From: Haliclona indistincta
Taxonomy: Eukaryota > Porifera > Demospongiae > Haplosclerida > Chalinidae
Length of the DNA stretch: 64,000 nucleotides
Direction: 5' to 3'
Assembly (NCBI GenBank): GCA_964017065.1
Contig: OZ024783.1
Span: 1,924,134-1,988,133 of the forward strand
Below, one piece after another: positions 1 through 11,139 of this stretch. Every line of letters starts with the position of its first letter. Position 1 is the stretch's first letter. The notes under the pieces were generated by a model. It ran no database searches and was not told where the DNA came from. It saw only the letters and a list, made by a program, of their open reading frames with translations. The position numbers and the translations under genes are program-made.

Positions 1-2
1 TG

Positions 3-800
3 TGCTACTTCCAATGTGCTGCCATTACATCATGCATACTTACTCCTTCATATATCTATAGTATAAATGAATGGTACACGACTGCTCCTATGTTTGATGG
101 TGAGCTGGATTATCTCAAGGGAACTCATCTGTGGTATGCTCTACCTGCCTTTCTTTGTATTATCTTCATCTTGATTCCTCCACCAACTATCCTCATTCTG
201 GAACCCATACTCACCAAGCTGTTCAGCATGAACTGCTTCACAAGGACACCACCAAAATGGTACTACGACAAACTACGACTGAAGCTGATGCCATTTCTTG
301 ACACCTTCCAGGCTTGTTTCAAAGATAGACATCGATACTTCGCTGGACTCTACTTTCTCTATCGCCTATTGTTTATCACAATAGCCAGTATCATTGTTCA
401 AGGTCCTCAATATTACTACGGTTTGGTCATTAGCTTGTTTATGTTCATTGTTCCACTACATGCATTTATTCAGCCGTATAAGAAGAAATGGCATGAATTA
501 TTAGAGATGTCACTCTTCATCATTATCATATCCCTGCTAATGATCACACTTTATAACTTTGCTTTCTATCGATCAAACGGAACGCTTCTGGTCATTGTGC
601 AGCTAATTCTGATCTCTATCTCTATTGGATACATGATGGTGTTCATAGCTATTAAAATATACCAGAAATTGTCTGCACTAAAGGTGAAGAACGAGACTTC
701 GGTTAGTCGTGAGTGCATTGACGTTAGTGAGAGTCTTCCTTACCGTCTTCTCAACAATGATAACAACGAAAATGAAAATAACAGTTACCGAACATTTTGA
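3..800 (+). CDS. Multi-pass membrane protein, C-terminal part (5' partial)
   Basis: The reading frame is open from base 3 to a TGA at 798-800, so the gene starts upstream of the window; the first ATG in view (90) need not be the start. About 266 residues are visible. They hold five strongly hydrophobic stretches (starting near HLWYALPAFL, RYFAGLYFLYRLLF, YYYGLVISLFMF, LLEMSLFIIII and LLVIVQLILISI), then a polar Asn/Glu-rich tail. A basic cluster (FQACFKDRHRYF) precedes helix 2 and a QPYKKKWHELLE segment precedes helix 4. This looks like the membrane end of a large animal surface protein with a long ectodomain. I cannot name the family; a channel-like or transporter-like fold is possible. An ATTAAA poly(A)-type signal lies near 953. 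The sequence is not related to the receptor array that follows. Confidence 0.7.
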   Translation, partial: CYFQCAAITSCILTPSYIYSINEWYTTAPMFDGELDYLKGTHLWYALPAFLCIIFILIPPPTILILEPILTKLFSMNCFTRTPPKWYYDKLRLKLMPFLDTFQACFKDRHRYFAGLYFLYRLLFITIASIIVQGPQYYYGLVISLFMFIVPLHAFIQPYKKKWHELLEMSLFIIIISLLMITLYNFAFYRSNGTLLVIVQLILISISIGYMMVFIAIKIYQKLSALKVKNETSVSRECIDVSESLPYRLLNNDNNENENNSYRTF

Positions 801-1029
801 GAGCTGACAACAACTTTTGGATTTTGTTTCGTGTGTCACTGTTCATGTAAAATCAGCTGAAGTGTGAATCACCCCAAATACCCATACCTGTCATTAATTC
901 TTCTTGCAAGCAGCTTTTTCAGTATTGTTTTCTAAGTACATGTACATGTGTATATTAAATAATTACACATAAATTTAATTCAATTTAATAATACTCAATA
1001 ATAATATAATGCAAAGTCCAAAAAGGTAG

Positions 1030-1425
1030 TCAGTCACAGAGCGGCAGGGAAATGAGACTGCCAGGACCCCATGATCGAAACTGCATTCCCCAACTGTACC
1101 GCCATCGATAGTCTCTGAAAGAGGTAAGCCGTGGATTTAAGGTCGCCTGATTGCAGGGTAATTCTTCTAGCGAGATCTCTAATGAAAGAAAAAGTTTTGG
1201 GACCAAGCACACCAGTTGTCTCGATAGCAATAGGAGTAAAAAAGTGTGAATGGGACAAATTTGCATATTTCTCCAGCTTTTGAGACTTAGCTCTGGCAGC
1301 TACAACACCAGGTGCATGGGCAGCCAAACTCTGATAGGATGGTGCATAGGTGTCGATACAAGTGGCATCCAAAACTAGAGGCTTTCCAGAAGACCAAGGG
1401 ATGATGGATACCCCATCAGGACGTT
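1030..1425 (-). pseudogene. Retroelement polyprotein fragment (C-terminal segment)
   Basis: On the minus strand one frame is open across this block and reads RPDGVSIIPW, then PLVLDATCIDTYAPSY and FFTPIAIETTGVLGPKTF, then a C-terminal QRLSMAVQLGNAVSIMGSW. From memory this order (RPDG..IPW, D-T-APS, P-AIETTG..G, QR-S-A-Q-GNA) is common at the C-terminal end of pol-like proteins of marine-invertebrate retroelements. No reverse-transcriptase core is present on either side, so this is a truncated dead copy. The exact clade cannot be fixed from this piece. Confidence 0.55.
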
Positions 1426-1890
1426 ACACAATAACACATAAATTTAATAATTATTTATCTGTTCGAACAATGTGATGCTACATAATAGGTTAGTCAATAC
1501 TTTAAAACGTAGCCTGGAAAAAAACAGTTTTAGTTTTCCTCAAAGGCTCTTGCTTCTAATGAACAGTTCTAACCAAAAATATGAATAATGTTCTACAATA
1601 GATAGAAAATCAAAAAGCCACTATCACATCCCTTGATAAATGCTGACTAGACTGGCTATGCACAATGGCAAGACAATAACCACCAAAACTAATTTATCCT
1701 GACACTGACTCTTTGCTACGTATTATCTGAAGAAAAAGAAAAGAAAACTCGAAACATTATTTCACATGAATTTTACCTGTTTTGTGAATTATTTATGGAC
1801 TAATGATTTTTGTAGTCAACGACTCACTAATGAAGACAGTGTGATCTACATGCACCGCCAGCTTGCATACTAAATGAACTTTCACTTTTA

Positions 1891-2058
1891 CAGTAGAACC
1901 TGGACACCATCGGAACCAACAAAATAATATTGTTGATTTTAGAGAGGGTGTCCTCCAGTCAGGGGTTGTTATACATTATGTGGGTTTTTTAGATTTGGGA
2001 TTCAGTAAAGTGTCCATTATAGAGGGACGAGGGGTGTCCTCTAAGAGGGGTTCCACTG
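1891..2058. mobile_element. MITE, mariner/pogo-type ends with TA target site
   Basis: A 168-bp element. It begins CAGTAGAACCTGG and ends GGGGTTCCACTG, an imperfect terminal inverted repeat. Each end is followed directly by TA (1889-1890 and 2059-2060), the target duplication of the Tc1/mariner group. It has no coding capacity. Ends of the form CAGTRGAACC are common in invertebrate mariner/pogo MITEs. Confidence 0.65.
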
Positions 2059-2167
2059 TATTCACAATCTGTTGTACAATGTATATTTCGCTCTTAAAAA
2101 TAATTATGAATGTTCTGCAAGGAAAGGGTGCATGGAAGATATCTCATTGACAAGACTCCTGGCAACT

Positions 2168-2440
2168 CAGGCGGTGGCACAGCGGTTTAGTATGGTGGCT
2201 TGTGATGCAGTCGGTCAGGGTTCGATTCTCGCAGAATGCATGTTTTTTTGTGTTTTTATTTATTTATAAAAGTTAAGTTTTATGACGATTAAGGGCCTAA
2301 GGCCCGATTTAGGACGACCCTCCCGACGATCCTTAGTTAGGAAGACCCTCCCGACGATCTTTAGTTAGTTAGGAAGACCCTCCCTACTTTGCGCAGTTAG
2401 GAGAAGGTTTTTAGGGTTTTGGGTTTAAACTGTATGTTAA
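2168..2440 (+). repeat. tRNA-derived SINE, copy 1
   Basis: The head has tRNA-like internal RNA polymerase III boxes: A box TGGCACAGCGG (2175-2185) and B box GGTTCGATTCTC (2219-2230). The body that follows has repeated GACGATCCTTAG-type segments (2280-2400) and ends in GAGAAGGTTTTTAGGGTTT. Copy 2 near 49.7 kb has the same order of head, repeated segments and end, which makes this a defined SINE family and not a tRNA gene. The head is too degenerate to fold as a functional tRNA. Confidence 0.65.
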
Positions 2441-2490
2441 ACTTAGTGCTACAAACTAGTAATTCTGTACGCGCGCGATGACCTTTGACC

Positions 2491-2819
2491 TTAGTCAGGC
2501 GTGGCCTGCCTAATCGCATACTGTATATAGTCAGGGGACACTAGTATACCTGAGTCGTCGCGCTGGAATGTAGCGGTTACAATTATTTTAGGAAGTGGTT
2601 AACGTAGTATTAACATGCATGGGCGTACACGTGCTAGTTATCGCCATATGAAGCCGCCATATAGCTGTAGTGTTACGTAACTATTACGTTTTAAATTAGA
2701 TTCATAACTGATACTGCAATCTGATTGGGTCGCAGCTATAGCTGCGACGGGCACAAGTCGTGTATACTAGTGTCCCCTGACTATATACAGTATGCGATTA
2801 GGCAGGCCACGCCTGACTA
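2491..2819. mobile_element. MITE with 58-bp perfect inverted ends and 8-bp target duplication
   Basis: Bases 2492-2549 are the exact reverse complement of 2762-2819. The element is flanked by CTTTGACC at 2483-2490 and 2820-2827. An 8-bp duplication suggests the hAT or P class. The interior (about 210 bp) has no open frame of note. The perfect arms imply a young copy or one maintained by replication through a hairpin. Confidence 0.75.
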
Positions 2820-2864
2820 CTTTGACCCTAGTTGAATGTCTGTCCTTAACGCAACGGGATTCGT

Positions 2865-3245
2865 ATGGAAAACAGGAAACTGAAACGGACGACGGAAATG
2901 GGCGTGGTCTCGCACTAGAAACTAAACCCCAAGACCCTAAAAGGCTAAAAACCTTCGTCTAACGTGCCCAGTGGACCTAACAGCGCCCAGTATGGACCGA
3001 ACAGCTCCCAGTATGGACCTAACAGCGCCCAGTATGGACCTAACGGCGCCCAGTAGTTCATAACGTGCCAGCTAGAATAGTATATACTGGGCGCCGTTAG
3101 GTCCATACTGGGCGCTGTTAGGTCCATACTGGGCACTGTTAGGTCCACCGGGCACGTTAGGCAAAGGTTTTTAGGGTTTAGTTTCTAGTGCGACACCACG
3201 CCCATTGTCCGTTTCCGTTTCCGCCGTCCGTTTCAGTTTTCTTAT
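2865..3245. mobile_element. Inverted-repeat element carrying 23-bp tandem units in both arms
   Basis: Both outer arms contain a GGGCGTGGTNTCGCACTAG-type block in inverted orientation (near 2901 and 3190) next to a GTTTCAGTTT block, also inverted. Inside, the left arm carries about four ~23-bp units with core GCGCCCAGTATGGACC (2965-3050) and the right arm about three in reverse (3090-3150). The centre is a short unique spacer. The ORF on the minus strand here is simply the 23-mer translated and is not a gene. Confidence 0.6.
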
Positions 3246-3308
3246 ACCTGCACCCCGCGTGCATGACTATGATGTAGTTCTCGCGAAGCGATGCGTCCTC
3301 AGGCAATT

Positions 3309-6300
3309 ATGATGAGGAGATTCCTCACCTTGATCATTTTCTCCTTGAAACTGTCAAATCTATTTACTTATGCTCAAGACACGGCGTAAGTACTGTCGTG
3401 TGTACTGAACTTATAGCTCGGTTGTACCGTGTTCCACGAATTGCAATTGCGTGAAATTTTGACTTAGTGACTTAATATTTGCCTCATCATAGATTTAGTC
3501 TGAACATTGACTTCGATGAAGGAGAATGCAATGGCTCCCAGCCTACTTTCAGAGTGAGCACACGACTGGGAAGTGTGCTGCCAATAAGAAGATATACCCA
3601 ATGGATTCCAGTGTCCGGTCAGAGTATACCCCAGTACGTATTGCATGATCATAGGTTCCTATTTCTTTAGACAACTGCAGTACAACTCATAACTTGGCAC
3701 TTTCATTGTCTACGATATTTAATGGAACTATTCTCGACACAGTAGCTAACCCACACTATCAGTTTAGGATTGATCTGTCTCCTGCTGATCACTGCCATTG
3801 TTTAACTGTTGACAGTGCTACTGGTGTTATTGGTAACATTATATTCAATCAATGGAGAGATGGAAGCTTCTGGTGTGGCAGCAACATCACTCAGCTTTGT
3901 GCCTCAAGTAGAGACAATGTAACATTCTACTCTGCACTTATAAGTCAGAATGGTTCACTGCTGAGTGTTAATGATGCTCCTTTGTGTGACAATTCAACAG
4001 ATGCGAGTCTTGTCAGTGTTCTGATTTCATCAATACAAATGAAAGGTACCAGCAGTGAATTATAACTAGCTGCATAATTTATGATTAGTTACTATATTAG
4101 ACACTAGTAAGTGTATGGCTGATGATGTGTGGAGGGAAAGTCCAAAGTGCGGTCTCATCAGAACTAACGCGACAACTCAGAGATGCTCAATTGGAACCGC
4201 AGCAGGTTAATGAGTCAGACACCGTTTGTTGTTAGTATGCATTGTACATGGATGTGTTGCCAAGTTGTCTGCATTGTTCTCATTCGTTATATTACAGCTA
4301 CCAGAGTATGTCACTGCAATGGAGAGTGGGGACAAGTTCACTGTCATCCATCACTACAACTAGTAGAGGAACTGGTATGGAGACAATAAAGCTGAGTATG
4401 ATTTTGTTCCTGCATCCATTGTAGCTTGAATCATCTCTACCTGAAGATAGTCTCATGATTCTAAGTCAGCTACTACCAAACACTACCACCATCACTCAGC
4501 GATTGGATCTCCTTATGAGAGCTGTGCAGCAACAACTCAACACAACACAAGGAATAACAGAGACATTTCTACAGGTACAGCTATAAACATTGCCATTATT
4601 ATTCTACCGGTACTCACAGTTGGTTCTAAACATAGTTGAAGACATACCAATCAAGGCAAGTATCAGTACTATAATAATAATTATCCGAATACGTTACTTA
4701 ATCTTAGGCAAACGTTTCTGATTCTTCATTTCTGTCTCTACTGGATAATGTGGCTCTTAATCTCAGACGGAACAGAACTGTTATCTCACAAGATACTTTA
4801 ATACGTAATGTGCTGCTTGTTACAGTGTTTACTGATACTTTCCATGTATAGGAGCAAGGATAAGAGAAGTGTTTCCCGGTAGTGGGCGTGTCACTGGTAT
4901 AGAAGTTGAAAACAACTATATTGCATTGCCTGGAGTAATATTTGATAATATAAAAAGATCAGGTATACATCATTTGCTACACTGCAAAATTACTATTGCT
5001 GCTTTAACGGGTCATTTGTTACTAGAGATTTGTAGTGAGTAATATAATTCAGCCATGTAGCATTTATTATTGTGCTTTTACATGGAATGCACAAGTGTGT
5101 TATGGCTATGTGCAATCATGTGGAAGCAAAACTAACTGCGCTGAGCTAGCATCCTCAAAATATAAAAATTCCATGCAAAAAATGACTTGTTAAAAACACA
5201 TGACTATTATTGCAGTGTATATGACTTTTATAGATTTTCTTTTTTAAAGCATTTGTTGCTTTTTACTATTTTGAGAATATCTCTAATCTACTGCCTGAGG
5301 GAGCTCAAAAGTAAGCTCAGCTATAGTTGGCATTCATTAATTCTTTTTAGGCCTATTTCTCCAGTAATTTCTTCCGCGCTGAACTGCAATGGATGCAATC
5401 TATCACAGAATGTGACCATTTACTTTGACTTGACTATGTCTTCTAAGACAACCATTATCAATTACAAAAAATGTGTATTTGCTGATTTACAGTAAGCACA
5501 ATAAAATTAATAACTCAAATGTATAACAACCGGCTTTAATTTGTATTTTAGGAGTGAAGGTGCTTCTGACTTTTGGAATGATAGTGGTTGTAGTACGGTG
5601 AAATTTGAGAATGGTTCTGTGATGTGCTCGTGCAACCATCTCACACACTTTGGTGTTATTCTTAGTCCTGATCTGTCAGATAATAATAATGATAACGTGA
5701 GCACGTGGTATGAGATCAATTCACACTAGAACTTTGCATTACTTCAGACTGCTCTAGAGATAATCTGGCGAGTCCTTTCATCCATTTCACTTGTGTTCTT
5801 GTTGGTTACCATTCTCACATTTGTACTCCAAAGGTCAGTCAAAGTGCAATGAATTTGTGATTTGCTGCTAATTTAGACTTTGCTTCCTGTTCACACTTCG
5901 TTCACACATATTTATTGTGCATTGAACATGAAATAGCCTATTGCATAATACTCTGTTGTATCTAATTTTATTTACAGATCTCTGTGGAACATGCATAACT
6001 ACATTCACTGTATGTTGTGTGGTAGCATGTTCACTGCCCAGCTTGCATTTACAGTTGGTGTGCATAGGAACGAAAACGAGGTAAATTGTTATGCAGTGAG
6101 TAGCTCACACCTTCTTGCTCCTATATGCAGGCTGTCTGTACAGCCATTGCTGTGTTGCTTCACTACCTCTATCTGGTGATGTTCATGTGGATGCTAATGG
6201 AGGGTGTGGTCTTGTACGTGAAATTAGTTCGAGTGTTCATTACTCATCACAAACGCTACATTGCTTTCTTCACCATAGCAAGCTACGGTAAGTGATAAAG

Positions 6301-8740
6301 AAAGGAGTACTGTTAATGCTAGGCTGACGATTTTGGTGTACTCAGGTATACCATTGCTATACATGATTCTAGTGGTGCCTCTTGGTCTCTTGGTGAATAC
6401 TGAAGAAATAATTGGGAGCCATTATGGTAGACGCAACGCTGAGAGCAGACGACTGCAGGAGTAATAATTCATAACAGATATACATGAAGATGAAATGTTT
6501 AATGCTCATTGTAGGTGCTGGCTGAGATATGACACTCACTTCGTTTGGGCTATTATTGCCCCAGCAGCTGTCATCATTGCGGTATGTATCTACTTATCAT
6601 AATTATGTTAACTTATAGCACAATCATTGTAAAACAAAAAAGGACCATTGATGGGTACTATAATTAAGAATTCAGCAATGAAATGATAATTTATTGCATT
6701 TTAAGTAAACAGTAAAATGCTAATTGCTAAATTTGCCGATAATAGTGACCTTGAGGTATGTATTGCCTCAAGTGAGTATAATAATATTATATGCCCCACA
6801 AGATAATATGCTTATTGACCTATAAGAATGCATCATTATATAAACATTACTGGTCTATAGGTCAACATTGGATTCCTGGTCATGGTTCTTATCGTAATAT
6901 GTCTTCATCAGAGAAAACAAGAAAATAAGTCCAAAAGAGATGCAGCGAAGTAATACAGCACTCATGCAGGACTTGGTTCATGGGTTAATTTTCATATATT
7001 TATGCAGGCACTGGTTGAAAGTGATCGTCTCACTGGTGATCGTGATGGGCATATCATGGCTAGGTCAACTGGTTTTCTTCGCAGATCAAGATGTGATATT
7101 GTACATTGTTCACGTTTTCACCGTTTGTCAAGGAATCATTATATTCATCTTGCTAGTTCCTCTCTCTAAACAGGTACACCTATTATATCATTTAGTGTCA
7201 CTAAGAGCTATCAAATTAATTTACTAACAGACTGAGTGTGTATTATTGTAGACAGCATAATTTATGTCAGCCATTATGTACATAAGTTAACATCTGTCAG
7301 CCATATGCTTATGCTGTACCTGTGCTGTACATATGCTGTACTTGTACAGCTTATGTACAGCATAGTGATGTACTGTATAAATATAGGTTAGACGACGGAT
7401 CGAGGCAACTACGGGATTTAGAGCGCCGCGGGAACCGATGTATAGACGTCCCGAGCGCGTAGCGCGAGGGCGTCTATTTCGGTTGCCAAGGCGCTCTAAA
7501 TCCCGTAGTTGCCGATGATTAGTCGTCTAAGGTATTTATACGTAAGCCACATAGCAACAACAAAACTGACGCATATTATTTTGAAAAACAATGGTCGATG
7601 ACTGTGTCAAGTTTCAAAGTGACAGGTTGCTGTAGCACAAGCGCTTCTTCAAGTTAGAAAACACGTGCTGTAGCTGGCTGCCACACCCACAAACGCCGCT
7701 TTTGTGTACGTCATCAATGGCTGACCATGGACCGGGAGCTGACGTCCCAGGCCCCGAGGAACAATTACTCGGTTAGTCTAGTGCATAGTTGCTTGAATGA
7801 AGCAGTCTTTCGTAAGTGTGATGGTCTAAGTGTGATGGTTTACATGGTGAGTTACTCGCGCTCGTCGGTGTTGACAACAATCATTTCGTTCGTAGCCAAG
7901 TATTGATTTATTCTTGCTGGCGCTACGTCAGTACGCTGCCCATACACAAAGCGACTCACGCACACTCAGTAACTTTACCAAATCGACAAGGCAGGCAATA
8001 CTAGAGTCAGTTATCTGAATAAACAGCAAAGAAACTTGAACTACAGCCATGATTTCCAGCGGAAAAATATGAGTTCCAGCGGAAAAATAAGTGTTCCCGC
8101 GGAAAAATACGTGATTTATTTTCCTCTAGCTGACCAATCAGATTCTAGAATTACATTGAGCTGGAGTATTAGCCTGCATAATGGCTGACATATGCTGTCT
8201 GCAATAAAACACTGTTAGTAAAATAAGATCTTATTGATAGCTCTCTCTGTACTGCATATGCTGTATCCGCAATGAGCTTAGCAATAAAATAAAATGCTCC
8301 TTGCTACTACCATAAACGTATCATTCTAAGGAGCATACAACCATAGAAACTAAACGGGGCGTTATTGCGCATGTAGCCCTATAATATGTAGCATGTAGCA
8401 TGTAGCATGTAGCCCTATAATAAAAATTTAATTATTATAGTGCATATACGTGGCTGTACGGTTTGTCCTAATAAGGAAGTTTTTTACTGCATCGTTCAAA
8501 GTTATGCTCCCCTTGGAATGATAAGCTCCCGCTGCTACATACCCACTTATCTCAGCTTCTTGTCACTAAATTTGATTTTATGTTAGGTGAGAGATGCTTA
8601 TATCAAGTGGTGGAAGACATGTTTACAATCTCATTCACATTATCCTACTACAGTAAGTGATATTACATGTATTGTATAACATTATGTTCATTATAATACT
8701 TCTTTTGTAGCCAATCAACACTAAACAAAACATAGTATGA
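3309..8740 (+). CDS. Adhesion G protein-coupled receptor, locus A
   Basis: Exons: 3309-3385, 3493-3617, 3671-4015, 4101-4205, 4298-4374, 4425-4574, 4620-4655, 4708-4804, 4852-4962, 5250-5310, 5351-5491, 5552-5696, 5748-5833, 5978-6080, 6131-6287, 6346-6460, 6515-6581, 6861-6949, 7008-7173, 8587-8652, 8711-8740; 782 residues. Two tandem ATGs (3309, 3312) open a hydrophobic signal peptide ending near TYAQDT. The GAIN domain ends in a GPS with SGC and MCSCNHLTHF, cleavage expected at HL/T. The 7TM part shows the adhesion family pattern (SLWNMHNYIHCMLC, MWMLMEGV, HWLKVIVSLV, QGIIIFILL). A is the most diverged copy at exons 1, 2, 4 and 13-19, yet its exon 3 matches the others almost base for base. 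The exon 3 donor is uncertain (4016 weak; an alternative near 4047). Intron 7 has a GC donor. Intron 19 holds a hairpin element and a small MITE. Confidence 0.8.
7264..8188. mobile_element. Palindrome-plus-iteron element, copy 1 (intron 19 of locus A)
   Basis: The element is bounded by TGTCAGCCATTATG and its exact reverse complement, with TA on both outer sides. It contains a 145-bp imperfect palindrome (7386-7530) whose centre is GAGCGCGTAGCGCGAGGG (7453-7470). Further on are three 20-bp tandem units with core TTCCAGCGGAAAAATA (8051-8110) and a CCAAT box, TGACCAATCAGATT (8131-8144). There is no open frame. The same ordered parts recur at 44.8-45.5 kb with different palindrome arms. Confidence 0.6.
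8305..8523. repeat. Small inverted-repeat element in intron 19 of locus A
   Basis: TATCATTCTAAGGAGCATA near 8319 is inverted, with mismatches, near 8503-8522. The interior carries a short GTAGCAT tandem run (8385-8415). It is probably a decayed MITE; no target duplication could be identified. Confidence 0.35.
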
Positions 8741-8796
8741 TGAAACCTATCACTGCTTAACCTATCACCTATCAATATCACTGCTTGATATTAATT

Positions 8797-10832
8797 TAAA
8801 AAAAGTTTTAATAAAAAAAACTAAAAAGTGTAGGGATGACACTTGCAAAAGTAAAGGAACAAGATGGGATGATGCTTGCAAAAGTAAAGGAACAAGATGA
8901 GATGATGCTTGCAAATATAAAAGTCCCAAGTATCCCTACATCAGCGGCTTGCTGCGATGACGTGCAACTGACATATGCGGAATCCTCTTCCTATACCTTT
9001 ACAACCGTCAATTACTTAATCAGACTGCGTCCTCCAAACCACAGATATATACCTCTAGTTATTTACAACCGTCAACTACTTCAACGGACTGCGTCCTCCA
9101 AACACAGATATCTCTAGTTATCTGTCAACTATTTCATCGGACTGCGTCCTCCAAAACAGATACCTCTAGTTATTTACAACCGTCAATTACTTCATCGGAC
9201 TGCGTCCTCCAAAACACAGACACCTCTAGTTATTTACAACTGTCAACCTCTTCATCGGACTGCGTCCTCCTTCAAGCCGCTGATGTAGGGATACTTGGGA
9301 CTTTTATATTTGCAAGCATCATCTCATCTTGTTCCTTTACTTTTGCAAGCATCATCCCATCTTGTTCCTTTACTTTTGCAAGCAGCATCCCATCTTGTTC
9401 CTTTACTTTTGCAAGCATCATCCCATCTTGTTCCTTTACTTTTGCAAGTGTCATCCCTACACTTTTTAGTTTTTTTTATTAAAACTTTTTTACTTTACTT
9501 GTTCCTGTTACTTTTTTGATCACTATCAGTTTGAATGTATTAGCTGTATTCTATGCTAGCTTTTGTTTTATTTTACAACTCTGTGAGCAGCAAGTATACT
9601 AGTCTAGTAGATCAGAAGGTGCATAGCCTCTAGACCGGCAGAGAGTCAAGGAACATGGAATGTTATTATCGGCAATCACAACTTGAGAATAATGAAAGGT
9701 TTAAATTAGTTAGAGAGGTTGAGAGTATGAGTTGACAACATGATATTTCTTACAACTGTAATGGATGAAGAAGAGACTAACACTAACAACTCAGTACGTG
9801 GAACACTATGATGATCATGGCTGCAAGCCAGTCCGTAAACTAGTCCCAGGCTTCAGCATGTTGATGTCGATATCACGATCACAGAGGCTTCTAGCTTTTT
9901 ACAATGACCAATTTCCAGTTGTCAACAGCACAAGGGTCCTATGGGTACAGCTTACGCCGGGTAGAGTAAGAAACGTTTTAGCTAGCCTAGCTAGATCGGG
10001 TAAGTAGCACCGTGAGATCACCGTCGTCCGGTTCGCGTTTGCCGTGGGTCATGATGTCAGCATAGACAGATCAGTGTTACCCAGGGCATAGTATACTGCT
10101 TGTTCGTACCTCTAGGCTCTAGCTTGCGCGCTGAAGCGCCCAGAGCAGAGAGAAAGCGAGTACCGAGCTTAGTTTTAAAACTGATGTGGGCGGAGTCAAT
10201 GATCAGCAGCGACCAGAGGGTTAATTAATGGAGTCACTCTAACAGTCCAAAACGGTCCAAAACCCATGTTTTTCAAGGATTACTCGCTTCTGGTAGTGTT
10301 TGATGCCTATCTAAGAAGTAAGTGCACTATTCCAGATATATACACGTGCGATGGTGCAGGTTTGATAGTCATTCGTTAACTCAGGACAGCGCTAGGCTTA
10401 CCGAAAGAAGAAAGAAAGAAAGAAAGAAGAAAAGAAGAAAGAAGATGAACAATTCGCCGGGGGCGGCGTGGGCGGCGATTTCAGTTTATCACTCGGAAAC
10501 GTCTGCCCGCTTCGCCAAGGGCATTTCCATGCTCAGAACAATCGCCTGATCAATCCTAGACGTCTGGAATCTCGAGAAACGCTAAAACAGCGAAGATCTG
10601 CAATGGCCTCCCTGAGAGTCGCCATCTTGATTTTTGTCGTCAAGCAAGCAGTCATAGCGACTTTCATAGACTTCCTACAAGCGCTCGCACTTCAGATTCC
10701 CTCAGAGATAGTTAAAATGCAGTAGAAATGTATAACAGTAGAGATATGTGCGAAAACTCATTTTCACACATCAGTAGCCGGCATCATTAGTTCGAGGTCA
10801 TCCCTACATATCATTGCCGATCGGCAATGATA
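8797..10832 (-). mobile_element. Hairpin-tailed element, family 3, long copy (HT3)
   Basis: Read on the minus strand, it opens with a 22-bp perfect palindrome (10810-10831), then TGTAGGGAT (10800-10808). After these come an AAGATGGCG box (10620-10628), a CTTCTTTC tract (10403-10444) and GCCTAGCGC (10389-10397). It closes with a large hairpin (8797-9491). The hairpin arms carry ~33-bp repeats with core GCAAAAGTAAAGGAACAAGA, two units in one arm and four in the other. The loop holds four or five ~60-bp units containing GGACTGCGTCCTCCAAA. An internally deleted copy lies in intron 13 of locus B. Small ORFs occur in the arms and near the palindrome end but none resembles a transposase. Confidence 0.6.
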
Positions 10833-11139
10833 ATTTTAAACAAAATTCACTCATTTTCAGCTACAAGCTGTGGCAGATCTATATACATGATTGTGATTAT
10901 GATTGATTATGATTGATTATGATTGCCGTGTAAACTCATATAGGTATGATGCAATTGCATAGCTTGTGAATATCATTATTAAGCGCTAAGGGGATTCCAT
11001 GGAACCCTTGGAGCCCCTCTGGATTCGCAACTGACAAGGCACTTGGGTAATCTTTAGCGTTTCCTATAACTGTGAAGCTTTACAAAATTTAAGCGGTCTC
11101 ATTTTCCTGCCGGCTACAGTACGTTACAATTATTAATGT
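10833..11139. other. Intergenic spacer between element HT3 and the upstream block of locus B
   Basis: The spacer has a GATTATGATT tandem run (10895-10925) and one degenerate unit of the 46-bp repeat that is expanded behind locus B (ACAAGGCACTTGGGTAATC near 11033). I see no coding signal. Confidence 0.5.

Noticed and set aside
2168..2235. Possible tRNA gene
   Set aside because: A and B boxes are present but the flanks do not form an acceptor stem and no anticodon arm is convincing; it is the head of a SINE.
9765..10007. 80-residue ORF (KKRLTLTTQYVEHYDD) inside HT3
   Set aside because: Not present in the second HT3 copy and no recognisable motif; chance is as likely.
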